Origin: Chloroflexota bacterium
Lineage (GTDB): Bacteria > Chloroflexota > UBA6077
DNA length: 6,536 nt
Direction: 5' to 3'
NCBI GenBank assembly: GCA_021788565.1
Contig: JAJYKO010000323.1
Span: forward strand, 1-6,536
Below are positions 1 to 5,585 of this stretch, piece by piece (within the stretch, counting starts at the first letter, position 1; the number at the start of each line of letters is the position of its first letter). The notes under the pieces were generated by a model. That model saw only the letters and a program-made list of their open reading frames with translations. It was not told the origin of the DNA and ran no database searches. The translations under genes were made by a program, and so were the position numbers.

Positions 1-725
1 CGGACCGCCTGGAGGCGTGGGTCCATGGGACGCACGGAGCCCTTCAGTGCCTCGATGGTGAGGGCACAGGCGACCTCGGCCGATTCCACCAGCGTCTCCG
101 CATCGCTTATAGCCAGTACACCATAGGCGGCCATCATCTGCGTTCCATTGATCAGCGCCAGCCCCTCCTTCGCCTGGAGCTGCAGCGGCGCGAGACCTGC
201 CCTGGACAGCGCCTCAGCGCCGGGGAGCAGCTCACCGTCAACCTCGGCCTCGCCAAGCCCGATCAGCACGGAGGCCAGATGGGCCAGGGGCGCGAGGTCG
301 CCGCTTGCCCCCACGGAGCCCCGCGATGGGATCACCGGATGGACGCGGCGATTGAGCATCCCCGCCAGCAACTCCACCACCGACGGCCGGACACCTGAGT
401 AGCCCTTAACCAGGGCGTTGAGTCGCAGGAGCATCATCGCGCGACACACATCGGTAGGGACCGGCTCTCCCACCGCGGCGGAGTGGCTCATAATCAGGTT
501 CCGCTGAAGCTCCACTACGTGATCGGGGGATATGCGGATGGTCGCGAGCTCGCCAAAGCCGGTATTGATGCCGTAGACCGGGTCCGGGCCCTTCTCCTTG
601 GAGAGTACCAGCTCCCGGGCCGCGTGGAACCGAGGCGGCAGCTCAATATCGACCAGCGCGCCGTGCCGCGCGACCTCCACTACCTGTTCGATGGTGAGTC
701 CGTCGCCGTTGACGACAATCTTCAT
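1..725 (-). CDS. hutH: Histidine ammonia-lyase, N-terminal 241 residues (gene continues past the left edge)
   Basis: The enzyme removes ammonia from L-histidine to give urocanate, the first step of histidine breakdown in the cytoplasm. Reading the minus strand from the ATG at 725-723 gives an uninterrupted 241-codon frame starting MKIVVNGDGLTIEQVVEVAR. It contains the family landmarks: YGINTGFG at residues 51-58, LQRNLIMSH ending at His81, GSVGASGDLAPLAH at 136-149 with the Ala140-Ser141-Gly142 triad that cyclises to the MIO cofactor, and LINGTQ with Asn193. From memory, Tyr53, His83, the ASG triad at 142-144 and Asn195 are the Pseudomonas HutH active-site residues, all offset here by two. 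The family is about 510 residues, so the C-terminal half, including the catalytic Glu, is outside the window. His81 argues against a phenylalanine lyase; a tyrosine lyase is not fully excluded. The gene is divergent from the TetR gene and no other hut gene is visible. Confidence 0.93.
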   Translation of the reverse strand, partial: MKIVVNGDGLTIEQVVEVARHGALVDIELPPRFHAARELVLSKEKGPDPVYGINTGFGELATIRISPDHVVELQRNLIMSHSAAVGEPVPTDVCRAMMLLRLNALVKGYSGVRPSVVELLAGMLNRRVHPVIPSRGSVGASGDLAPLAHLASVLIGLGEAEVDGELLPGAEALSRAGLAPLQLQAKEGLALINGTQMMAAYGVLAISDAETLVESAEVACALTIEALKGSVRPMDPRLQAV

Positions 726-732
726 GTTTTGT

Positions 733-738
733 CCCTCC
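733..738 (-). promoter_or_regulatory. Ribosome binding site of the histidine ammonia-lyase gene
   Basis: On the minus strand GGAGGG lies 7 bases before the ATG at 725-723. This is a near-ideal Shine-Dalgarno match and spacing, and it fixes the start codon. Confidence 0.75.
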
Positions 739-765
739 AGCAGTGTATGCGTTACTGCAAACCAT

Positions 766-771
766 AGTATA
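766..771 (-). promoter_or_regulatory. Candidate -10 box for the leftward (hutH) promoter
   Basis: The minus strand reads TATACT here, five of six matches to the sigma70 -10 consensus, about 40 bases upstream of the hutH start codon. At 16-18 bp spacing I see no convincing -35 hexamer (the 17-bp position reads AATCCA), so activator help or another sigma factor would be needed. A second palindromic AGTATACT at 823-830 could also be read leftward. Confidence 0.3.
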
Positions 772-801
772 GCGAGTATGACACCGACTGGATTCGTGCC
801 A

Positions 802-830
802 TTGCGCACGACTGCCCTGCCGAGTATACT
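802..830 (+). promoter_or_regulatory. Candidate sigma70 promoter for the TetR-led transcription unit
   Basis: TTGCGC at 802-807 and TATACT at 825-830 are separated by exactly 17 bp. The -10 matches consensus at five of six positions, the -35 at three of six. Transcription would start near 837, leaving a leader of about 84 bases before the TetR start codon. The palindrome at 844-861 would lie just downstream of the start point, a good position for repression. Confidence 0.5.
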
Positions 831-843
831 GACTCAACCAATT

Positions 844-861
844 ACCGACTGACGCGTCGGT
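844..861. promoter_or_regulatory. Perfect inverted repeat, probable TetR-family operator
   Basis: ACCGAC at 844-849 and GTCGGT at 856-861 are exact reverse complements with a 6-base centre. An 18-bp palindrome is a typical size for a TetR-dimer operator, and this one lies between the predicted transcription start and the TetR gene. Auto-repression is the natural reading. Because the region is divergent, it may also influence hutH. Assignment to the adjacent regulator is inferred from position. Confidence 0.5.
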
Positions 862-883
862 TTGTTTTCGCAGCAGTTGTAAA

Positions 884-900
884 GGGAGACTCGCCCTCCC
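884..900. repeat. Short inverted repeat in the TetR leader
   Basis: GGGAG at 884-888 pairs with CTCCC at 896-900 around a 7-base loop. In RNA it would be a small hairpin 20 bases before the TetR start codon. It is too far from the start to hide a ribosome binding site, and there is no T-run to make it a terminator. It could be chance. Confidence 0.3.
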
Positions 901-920
901 GAAATCCACCCACATGATCG

Positions 921-1640
921 ATGATGGACATGCACGAGGAACAGGGCACTTCGCTCCACGTAGATAGACAGGCCGAGCGACGCAACTCCACCCGCAGGCG
1001 CATCCTCAACGCCGCCATCGGCGTGTTCGCGGAGAAGGGCTATCACGATACCGCCGTGGACGACATCGCCCACGCCTCGGAAACATCCAAGGGCGCGATC
1101 TACTTCCACTTTCCCAATAAGCAGGGGATATTCCTGGCCCTGGTCGAGTACCTGGCCAGCCAACTGATCGAGCGCATGGAGTCGGCCATTGAAACGGAAA
1201 AGGGCGGAATCGCGAAGGTGGAGGCTGCCCTCAGCAGCGTCCTGGAGGCCTTCGCCGCGCACCGCAGCCTCGCCAGGATACTCCTAGTGGAAGTGGTTGG
1301 CCTCGGCCACGGCTTCGACCCCAAGCTGCTCGCGGTCAGGGTTAACCTCACCCAGAGCATCAAGAGACACCTGGACCGGGCGGTGGCCGACGGGGCAATC
1401 CCGCCACAGGACACGGAGACGGCCGCGAGGGTCTGGCTCGGGGCCATCAACGAGGTGGTGGTGCGCTGGCTGTACGCCAGCCCCGCCGAGAGGCTGGAGG
1501 ACTCGTTGCCGTCGCTCAGCGCCCTCCTCCTGCGGTCGGTGGGCTACGACAGGGGGCCGGGGGCCAGGGGTCAGGGGACAGTGATCGGGAAGCCATCCCC
1601 TATCCCCTATTCCCCATCCCCTGAACGGGAGGTGCGCTGA
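921..1640 (+). CDS. TetR-family transcriptional regulator
   Basis: Predicted dimeric DNA-binding repressor. The N-terminal helix-turn-helix spans about residues 25-71: RRRILNAAIGVFAEKGYHDT, then VDDIAHASETSKGAIYFHF, the classic TetR_N pattern with the recognition-helix core TSKGAIYFHF. Residues 72-208 are helical and hydrophobic, the ligand-binding and dimerisation part; the ligand cannot be told. A stop codon at 915-917 blocks any upstream start, leaving ATG at 921, 924 or 930, none with a clear ribosome binding site. The fold should end near residue 210; the last 28 or so residues (Gly/Pro/Ser/Arg-rich) are encoded by heptamer-repeat DNA and look like a read-through tail. The stop TGA shares its A with the UbiD start ATG, so the two are probably translationally coupled. 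A perfect palindrome upstream suggests autoregulation. Confidence 0.9.
   Translation: MMDMHEEQGTSLHVDRQAERRNSTRRRILNAAIGVFAEKGYHDTAVDDIAHASETSKGAIYFHFPNKQGIFLALVEYLASQLIERMESAIETEKGGIAKVEAALSSVLEAFAAHRSLARILLVEVVGLGHGFDPKLLAVRVNLTQSIKRHLDRAVADGAIPPQDTETAARVWLGAINEVVVRWLYASPAERLEDSLPSLSALLLRSVGYDRGPGARGQGTVIGKPSPIPYSPSPEREVR
1553..1621. repeat. Degenerate heptamer repeats inside the 3' end of the TetR gene
   Basis: Four in-phase 7-base units of the form GGGGNCR occupy 1553-1580. After a short spacer, four in-phase units of the form YATYCCC(C) occupy 1594-1621. G-rich units come first and C-rich units second, so the block is roughly an inverted repeat. It encodes the odd C-terminal tail of the TetR protein and ends just before the ribosome binding site of the next gene. 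Unit length and composition recall the short tandemly repeated repeats of filamentous cyanobacteria; relatedness is not implied. Confidence 0.75.
1629..1633 (+). promoter_or_regulatory. Ribosome binding site of the UbiD-family gene
   Basis: GGAGG lies 6 bases before the ATG at 1640-1642, inside the final codons of the TetR gene. It supports this start and translational coupling through the TGATG overlap. Confidence 0.75.
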
Positions 1641-3436
1641 TGTCCGATGGCTTCCGCGACCTTCAATCCTTCCTCACCTACCTGGAGCAGCAGGGCGAGC
1701 TGAAGCGAATTCACGCGGAGGTGGACCCCGAGCTGGAGGTCACCGAGATCGCGACGCGCGTGGTCCGAGATGGGGGCCCGGCCCTGCTGTTCGAGCGAGT
1801 TAAAGGGGCAGACTTCCCCCTGGCCATGAACATCTTCGGCACCGAGCGTCGAATCGAACTCGCCCTCGGCCGGCATCCCGGCGAGATCGGGCAGATGCTG
1901 GTCAAGCTGGTGGAGGGGGTGAACCCGCCCAGCCTCGGGCGCCTCTGGTCCCAGAAGGGGCGAATGCGGGAACTGCTCAACATGCGAACCAGTAGGGCTC
2001 GCGGTCAGGCGCCAAGCCAGGAGGTCTCCGAGGGACCGGATCTGCAGAAGATGCCGATCCTGAAGTGCTGGCCCCAGGATGGAGGGCGGTTCCTCACCTA
2101 TCCCCAGGTGCTGACGGCTCATCCCCAGACCGGCGGGCGGAATATGGGCATCTACCGCATGCACGTCTACGACCAGCGCACAACGGGTATGCACTGGCAG
2201 ATCCAGAAGGGCGGTCGATTCCATTACTGGCAGGCTGAGCAGGCTGGGAAGCCGATCGAGGTGGCGGTGGTGCTGGGTGGCGACCCCGCCCTGATGCTGT
2301 CGGCCGCCGTCGCGCTGCCGGAAAACGTGGATGAGGTAGCCTTTTCCGGGCTGCTCCGCCGCGGACCTTGCGCCTTCACTCGCGCTAAGACCCTCTCCAT
2401 GATGGTTCCGGCCAACGCGGAGTTCATACTGGAGGGCTATGTGCCCCCGGCAGAGCGGCGCATCGAGGGACCCTTCGGCGACCACTTCGGCTACTACTCC
2501 CGCCAGGCACCATTCCCTGTCTTCCACATCAAGCGGATCACCAGACGCCGAAACGCCATCTATCCCGCCACGGTGGTCGGCAAGCCTCCACAGGAGGACA
2601 AGTACATCGGGGACGCCACCCAGGAGATGGTAGGGCCGCTGATTCGGCTTTTGCGGCCGGAGGTGGTCAACCTGTGGGCTCACTACGAGGCTGGCTTCCA
2701 CAATCTGCTGACAGTGGCGGTGAAGGTGCGCTACCGGAGGGAGGCCATCAAGACCGGCCTGGCGCTCCTGGGCGAGAGCCAACTCTCCCTCACCAAGTGC
2801 GTGATCCTGGTGGACGCGGGCGTCAACCCGCGTGACTTCAACGCCGTGCTTGAGGAGATTCGCCGGAACTTCGAGCCTCAAGACGACCTGACCGTGATCC
2901 CCAGGGCCCCGCTGGACACCCTGGATTTCTCCAGCTTCAGGACCCACCTGGGCTCGAAGATGATCATCGACGCGACATCTCCCGTGGAGGAGGACCTGGC
3001 CGAGGGTATCGGCGATCGGGAGGAAGAAGCACTTCCCGACAACGTGGGAGACCTCGCGGCGCTCGACCCCAGAATCCTGGACTGGCGGCTGGTGAAGGGC
3101 GTCCTTCTGGCGGTGAAGGTTGCCTCGGGTGGCAGAGAGCTGTGCGAGAGGCTTGTGAAGACGGATCTGCCGGCAACCGTGAAGCTGGTGGCAGTCGTCT
3201 CCGAGGACGTCGACCTGGCGGACCCTGTCTCGCTGATCTGGGGGATATTCACGCGTTTCGACCCCGCGCGCGACCTCACGTTCCGCCACGGTGAGCTCCG
3301 TGGCGCCTGGCCGGTCTACCAGGGCCCCGTGGGTATCGACGCCACCTTCAAGGAAGGCTACCCCGACCCTCTGGAGATGCCGGATGAGATCGTCCAGAAA
3401 GTCTCGGCAAGGTGGGGAGAGTACTTTGGCGGCTAG
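1640..3436 (+). CDS. ubiD: UbiD-family prenylated-FMN-dependent decarboxylase, long form (598 residues)
   Basis: UbiD enzymes reversibly decarboxylate aromatic or unsaturated acids using prenylated FMN made by UbiX; in quinone synthesis they act after the prenyltransferase. The N-terminus (DLQSFLTYLEQQGELKRIHA, then the ALLFERVKG stretch) is typical. Other landmarks are GGRFLTYPQVLTAHPQTGGR, NMGIYRMHVYD with Asn168 and Arg173, TTGMHWQIQKGG at 181-192, the hallmark PPAERRIEGPFGDH at 269-282, and AIYPATVVGKPPQED. E. coli UbiD is about 100 residues shorter; the extra length is mainly C-terminal, resembling the ~600-residue branch often annotated as menaquinone decarboxylase in non-proteobacteria. 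Two positions that I align by memory with metal ligands of E. coli UbiD and fungal Fdc1 are Gln189 instead of His and Ala245 instead of Glu. No UbiX is in the window. Adjacency to UbiA supports quinone synthesis, either ubiquinone-like or futalosine-type menaquinone (MqnL role); the substrate is inferred only. Confidence 0.9.
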   Translation: MSDGFRDLQSFLTYLEQQGELKRIHAEVDPELEVTEIATRVVRDGGPALLFERVKGADFPLAMNIFGTERRIELALGRHPGEIGQMLVKLVEGVNPPSLGRLWSQKGRMRELLNMRTSRARGQAPSQEVSEGPDLQKMPILKCWPQDGGRFLTYPQVLTAHPQTGGRNMGIYRMHVYDQRTTGMHWQIQKGGRFHYWQAEQAGKPIEVAVVLGGDPALMLSAAVALPENVDEVAFSGLLRRGPCAFTRAKTLSMMVPANAEFILEGYVPPAERRIEGPFGDHFGYYSRQAPFPVFHIKRITRRRNAIYPATVVGKPPQEDKYIGDATQEMVGPLIRLLRPEVVNLWAHYEAGFHNLLTVAVKVRYRREAIKTGLALLGESQLSLTKCVILVDAGVNPRDFNAVLEEIRRNFEPQDDLTVIPRAPLDTLDFSSFRTHLGSKMIIDATSPVEEDLAEGIGDREEEALPDNVGDLAALDPRILDWRLVKGVLLAVKVASGGRELCERLVKTDLPATVKLVAVVSEDVDLADPVSLIWGIFTRFDPARDLTFRHGELRGAWPVYQGPVGIDATFKEGYPDPLEMPDEIVQKVSARWGEYFGG

Positions 3437-3470
3437 GCTTGTCGAGAAAGCGAGTCGGATCGCGGACGGG

Positions 3471-3593
3471 ATTTGGAGTGCTGGTGCGTCAGCACCGCTT
3501 TGGGCGAGGCGCGTCAGCGCCGTAGGTGTGAGCCGCCGATCACGGCGCTCACGCGCCTGCGGAAAAGCGGCACTCACGTGCCGCACTCCAAAT
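3471..3593. repeat. Composite palindromic element with 11-bp terminal inverted repeats
   Basis: ATTTGGAGTGC at 3471-3481 is the exact reverse complement of 3583-3593. Between them sit four hairpins: 3483-3496 (5-bp stem, loop GTCA), 3508-3521 (5-bp stem, loop GTCA), 3528-3552 (10-bp stem with one bulged C, loop ATCA) and 3567-3584 (7-bp stem, loop TCAC). The last stem overlaps the right terminal repeat by two bases. The element fills most of the UbiD-UbiA gap and ends on the first possible UbiA start codon. It has no coding capacity and no T-run. It looks like a dispersed REP/MITE-like palindrome family; mobility is inferred from its structure, as only one copy is visible. In RNA it would fold strongly and could modulate readthrough or mRNA stability. 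Confidence 0.8.
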
Positions 3594-3600
3594 GGTCGGA

Positions 3601-4455
3601 ATGATGGCTAATCGCTTCTTGCTTCTCCTGGATTCGATTAAGTTCGAGCACTCCATATTCGCGCTGCCCTTCGCCTACATAGGGATGGTGCTCGCCGCCC
3701 GCGGCTTTCCCTCGTGGGAGAAGATCGTCTGGATCACCATCGCGATGGTGGGGGCTCGCACCCTTGCGATGGCGATGAACCGGCTGGTCGATGCCCACTA
3801 CGATGCCCTCAACCCCCGTACGGCTGGGAGAGCCATCCCTAGGGGGCTGCTTTCTCGCGCTGAGATGGCGATGCTCGCGGTGGTGGGACTCGCCGTCATG
3901 CTTTTCTCAGCCTCGATGCTGAACCCGCTCTGCCTCGAGCTCTCCCCCATCGCCGTCGTTGTGCTGCTGGGTTACTCCTTCACCAAGCGCTTCACCTGGA
4001 TGTCCCATGCCGTTCTCGGCTTCGCCGACGGCATGGCTCCCGCCGGCGGCTGGATCGCCGTGACGGGTTCGGTGAACGCGCCAACGATACTGCTGGGTCT
4101 GGTCGTCCTCTTCTGGATCGGCGGCTTCGACGTGATCTACGCCTGCCAGGACGTGGACTTCGACCGCAAGGTCCGGCTTCACTCGGTGCCGGCCCGTTTC
4201 GGCATCACCGCCGCTCTCTGGGTCTCGGCAGCGTCCCATTTGCTCACGGTTGCGCTCCTGGCCGTCGTCGGCGTCATGCTTGGGCTGGGTTTCCTCTACT
4301 GGGTCGGCCTGGTAATAGCAGCTGGACTGCTGGTCTACGAGCACCTCCTCGTTCAACCCGACGACTTCTCGAAGCTGGGAGTCGCCTTCTTCAATATCAA
4401 CAGCTACGTGGCTATCGTAATCTTCGCATTCACTGTGGCAGCACTGTACGTGTAG
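3601..4455 (+). CDS. ubiA: UbiA-family aromatic prenyltransferase (quinone biosynthesis)
   Basis: Integral membrane enzyme that attaches a polyprenyl chain from polyprenyl diphosphate to an aromatic ring. Numbering from the ATG at 3601 (284 residues), the first Asp-rich motif is NRLVDAHYDALNPRTAGR, residues 60-77, with Asp64 and Asp68; the second is CQDVDFDRK with Asp184, Asp186 and Asp188. Both bind Mg-diphosphate. Upstream IKFEHSIFALPFAY is typical of the 'UbiA-other' branch that includes the proposed futalosine-pathway prenyltransferase MqnP. Several hydrophobic segments agree with the eight or nine helices of the family. In-frame ATGs lie at 3592, 3601 and 3604; the first falls inside the terminal repeat of the palindromic element and none has a good ribosome binding site, so the start is uncertain. 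It follows UbiD by about 160 bases, nearly all repeat element. The aromatic substrate and chain length cannot be read from sequence. Confidence 0.9.
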   Translation: MMANRFLLLLDSIKFEHSIFALPFAYIGMVLAARGFPSWEKIVWITIAMVGARTLAMAMNRLVDAHYDALNPRTAGRAIPRGLLSRAEMAMLAVVGLAVMLFSASMLNPLCLELSPIAVVVLLGYSFTKRFTWMSHAVLGFADGMAPAGGWIAVTGSVNAPTILLGLVVLFWIGGFDVIYACQDVDFDRKVRLHSVPARFGITAALWVSAASHLLTVALLAVVGVMLGLGFLYWVGLVIAAGLLVYEHLLVQPDDFSKLGVAFFNINSYVAIVIFAFTVAALYV

Positions 4456-4486
4456 GGGGTAGGCGTTAGGGGATGGGGAATAGGAG
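4452..4486 (+). repeat. Five G-rich heptamer units between the UbiA and substrate-binding protein genes
   Basis: Five consecutive in-phase 7-base units (GTAGGGG, GTAGGCG and three relatives) run from 4452 to 4486. The UbiA stop TAG (4453-4455) lies in the first unit, and the last unit (ATAGGAG) supplies AGGAG as the ribosome binding site for the next gene. Unlike the other heptamer blocks there is no C-rich partner. Confidence 0.7.
4482..4486 (+). promoter_or_regulatory. Ribosome binding site of the substrate-binding protein gene, made by the last heptamer
   Basis: AGGAG lies 6 bases before the ATG at 4493. A GTG at 4490 in the same frame is only 3 bases away and too close, so ATG 4493 is preferred. 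Confidence 0.65.
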
Positions 4487-4492
4487 ACTGTG

Positions 4493-5482
4493 ATGAAACG
4501 GTTGCTCGCGTTATCGCTCGTTGGGCTGCTAGGGCTCGGTGTCCTGGGTTGCGGCTCGCAAAGCTCGGCCTCTCAGCCGGCCAGCAGCACTCAGACCGCG
4601 ACAGGAGGAACCGTGCAGCTGAAGGTGGGCGTCCTGCCCATTCTGGACGCGCTTCCAATGTACGTGGCACAGTCCGAGGGATACTTCAAGGAGCAGAACC
4701 TTCAAGTGGACCTGACGCTATTCTCCAGTGCCCTGGAGCGGGATTCGGCGTTCGTGGCCGGACAGATCGACGGAGAGCTGAACGACCCGGTCTCGACCGG
4801 ACTGCTGAACAAGGACGGCGACAAAGCCCGGATCGTGCGGCTGGCCTTCAAGGGTAACGAGTCCATGGCGATGATGGTGGTGCTGACGGCGCCAGGCTCC
4901 AAGATCACATCGGTGAAGGACCTCAAGGGCGTGCCCATAGGGATCTCCGGCAACAGCATCATCGAGTACACCACCGACAGATTGCTCGAGTCGGCCGGGC
5001 TGGCCCCGTCCGAGATCGCCACGACCGAGGTCACCAAGATACCGGTGCGCGCCGAGATGCTGGCCAAGGGACAGCTTCAGGCCGCCACCCTCCCAGAGCC
5101 ATTCGCCTCCCTGGCAGTTCAGCAGGGGGCAAAGGTGATCGCCGACGACAAGAAGACCGGCACCGGCAAATCGGTAATCACCTTCCGGCAGGACGTGCTC
5201 TCGAAGAACCCCGACGCGATCAAGCGGTTCCTGGTGGCTTACGAGAAAGGGGTGGATGCGATCAACAAGAACCCCGAGAAGTACCGCGACCTAATGGTGG
5301 AAAAGGCGATGGTGCCGGACTCGCTGCGCACTACTCTGCGGGTGCCGGTCTACGCCAAGGCGCAGTTGCCCACTCAAGAGGACATCTCGGACGTGATGCA
5401 GTGGATGGTGGACAAGAAGCTGCTGCAAAAGCCGATCCCATACGACAAGATGGTTGCACAGGGGCTGCTGCCCGCACAGTAG
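4493..5482 (+). CDS. ABC transporter substrate-binding lipoprotein, NMT1/SsuA-ThiY-like
   Basis: Extracytoplasmic, lipid-anchored solute receptor of an ABC importer, 329 residues from ATG 4493. Residues 1-20 are a lipoprotein signal: MKR, a Leu/Gly-rich hydrophobic stretch, then lipobox VLGC with Cys20 as the lipidated residue, followed by a Ser/Thr/Gln linker. The mature part starts VQLKVGVLPILDALPMYVAQ and continues with SEGYFKEQNLQV, AGQIDGELND and VKDLKGVPIGISG, the usual pattern of the two-lobed NMT1-like (SBP_bac_3-like fold) family that binds taurine, alkanesulfonates, thiamine precursors or riboflavin. TLPEPFASLA matches the hinge-proximal segment. The signal and lipobox rule out a cytoplasmic MqnA-type enzyme, which shares the fold. 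The next two genes encode matching ATPase and permease, so the module is complete; substrate unknown. Neighbouring UbiD and UbiA hint at an aromatic or cofactor-related compound, without proof. Confidence 0.88.
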   Translation: MKRLLALSLVGLLGLGVLGCGSQSSASQPASSTQTATGGTVQLKVGVLPILDALPMYVAQSEGYFKEQNLQVDLTLFSSALERDSAFVAGQIDGELNDPVSTGLLNKDGDKARIVRLAFKGNESMAMMVVLTAPGSKITSVKDLKGVPIGISGNSIIEYTTDRLLESAGLAPSEIATTEVTKIPVRAEMLAKGQLQAATLPEPFASLAVQQGAKVIADDKKTGTGKSVITFRQDVLSKNPDAIKRFLVAYEKGVDAINKNPEKYRDLMVEKAMVPDSLRTTLRVPVYAKAQLPTQEDISDVMQWMVDKKLLQKPIPYDKMVAQGLLPAQ

Positions 5483-5568
5483 GACTGAGTCACGAGGACT
5501 GTGGACTGGGTGTACCGCCCTGCAGCAGCTCTCCGCTGCTCAGTCCTCAGTCCACAGTCCTCAGCCTT
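5481..5568. repeat. Heptamer-built inverted repeat between the binding-protein and ATPase genes
   Basis: A perfect 15-bp stem joins 5494-5508 (GAGGACTGTGGACTG) to 5548-5562, enclosing 39 bases that hold a second hairpin (AGCAGC 5524-5529 with GCTGCT 5535-5540). Each arm consists of four in-phase 7-base units: left 5481-5508 around NGGACTG, right 5541-5568 around CAGTCCN. The first left unit (5481-5489) can instead pair with 5539-5547, so two alternative folds exist. The binding-protein stop codon TAG overlaps the left edge by two bases. There is no T-run, so a strong intrinsic terminator is unlikely. By analogy with REP elements in other importer operons, it may stabilise the upstream message and favour excess binding protein (inference). 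Confidence 0.8.
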
Positions 5569-5571
5569 GAC

Positions 5572-5577
5572 GAGGAA
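5572..5577 (+). promoter_or_regulatory. Ribosome binding site selecting the GTG start of the ATPase gene
   Basis: GAGGAA lies 8 bases before GTG at 5586-5588, immediately after the inverted repeat. This supports the non-ATG start, as does the family-typical IDVRNLNFGYA directly after it. Confidence 0.65.
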
Positions 5578-5585
5578 CGCTAGAC

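Noticed and set aside
148..852. Plus-strand open frames across the left end of the window
   Set aside because: They are opposite the histidine ammonia-lyase gene, which has the MIO motif and correct active-site residues on the minus strand; their translations are low-complexity Ser/Arg/Pro-rich.
1607..3586. A 659-codon open frame on the minus strand opposite the UbiD gene
   Set aside because: It lies almost entirely antisense to a gene with clear family motifs, its translation is His/Leu/Gln/Arg-rich without a recognisable domain, and long antisense frames are expected from GC-rich codon use.
3471..3593. Intrinsic terminator after the UbiD gene
   Set aside because: There are strong hairpins but no following T-run, and four hairpins within matched terminal repeats fit a repeat element better.
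3471..3593. CRISPR array or tRNA-like structure
   Set aside because: The hairpins differ in sequence and spacing, there are no equal-length spacers, and no cloverleaf with an anticodon arm can be drawn.
4493..5482. MqnA/MqnD-type menaquinone enzyme, which shares the periplasmic-binding fold and would suit the UbiD/UbiA context
   Set aside because: The protein has a lipoprotein signal with lipobox VLGC and is followed by matching ABC ATPase and permease genes, so a transport receptor is the better call.
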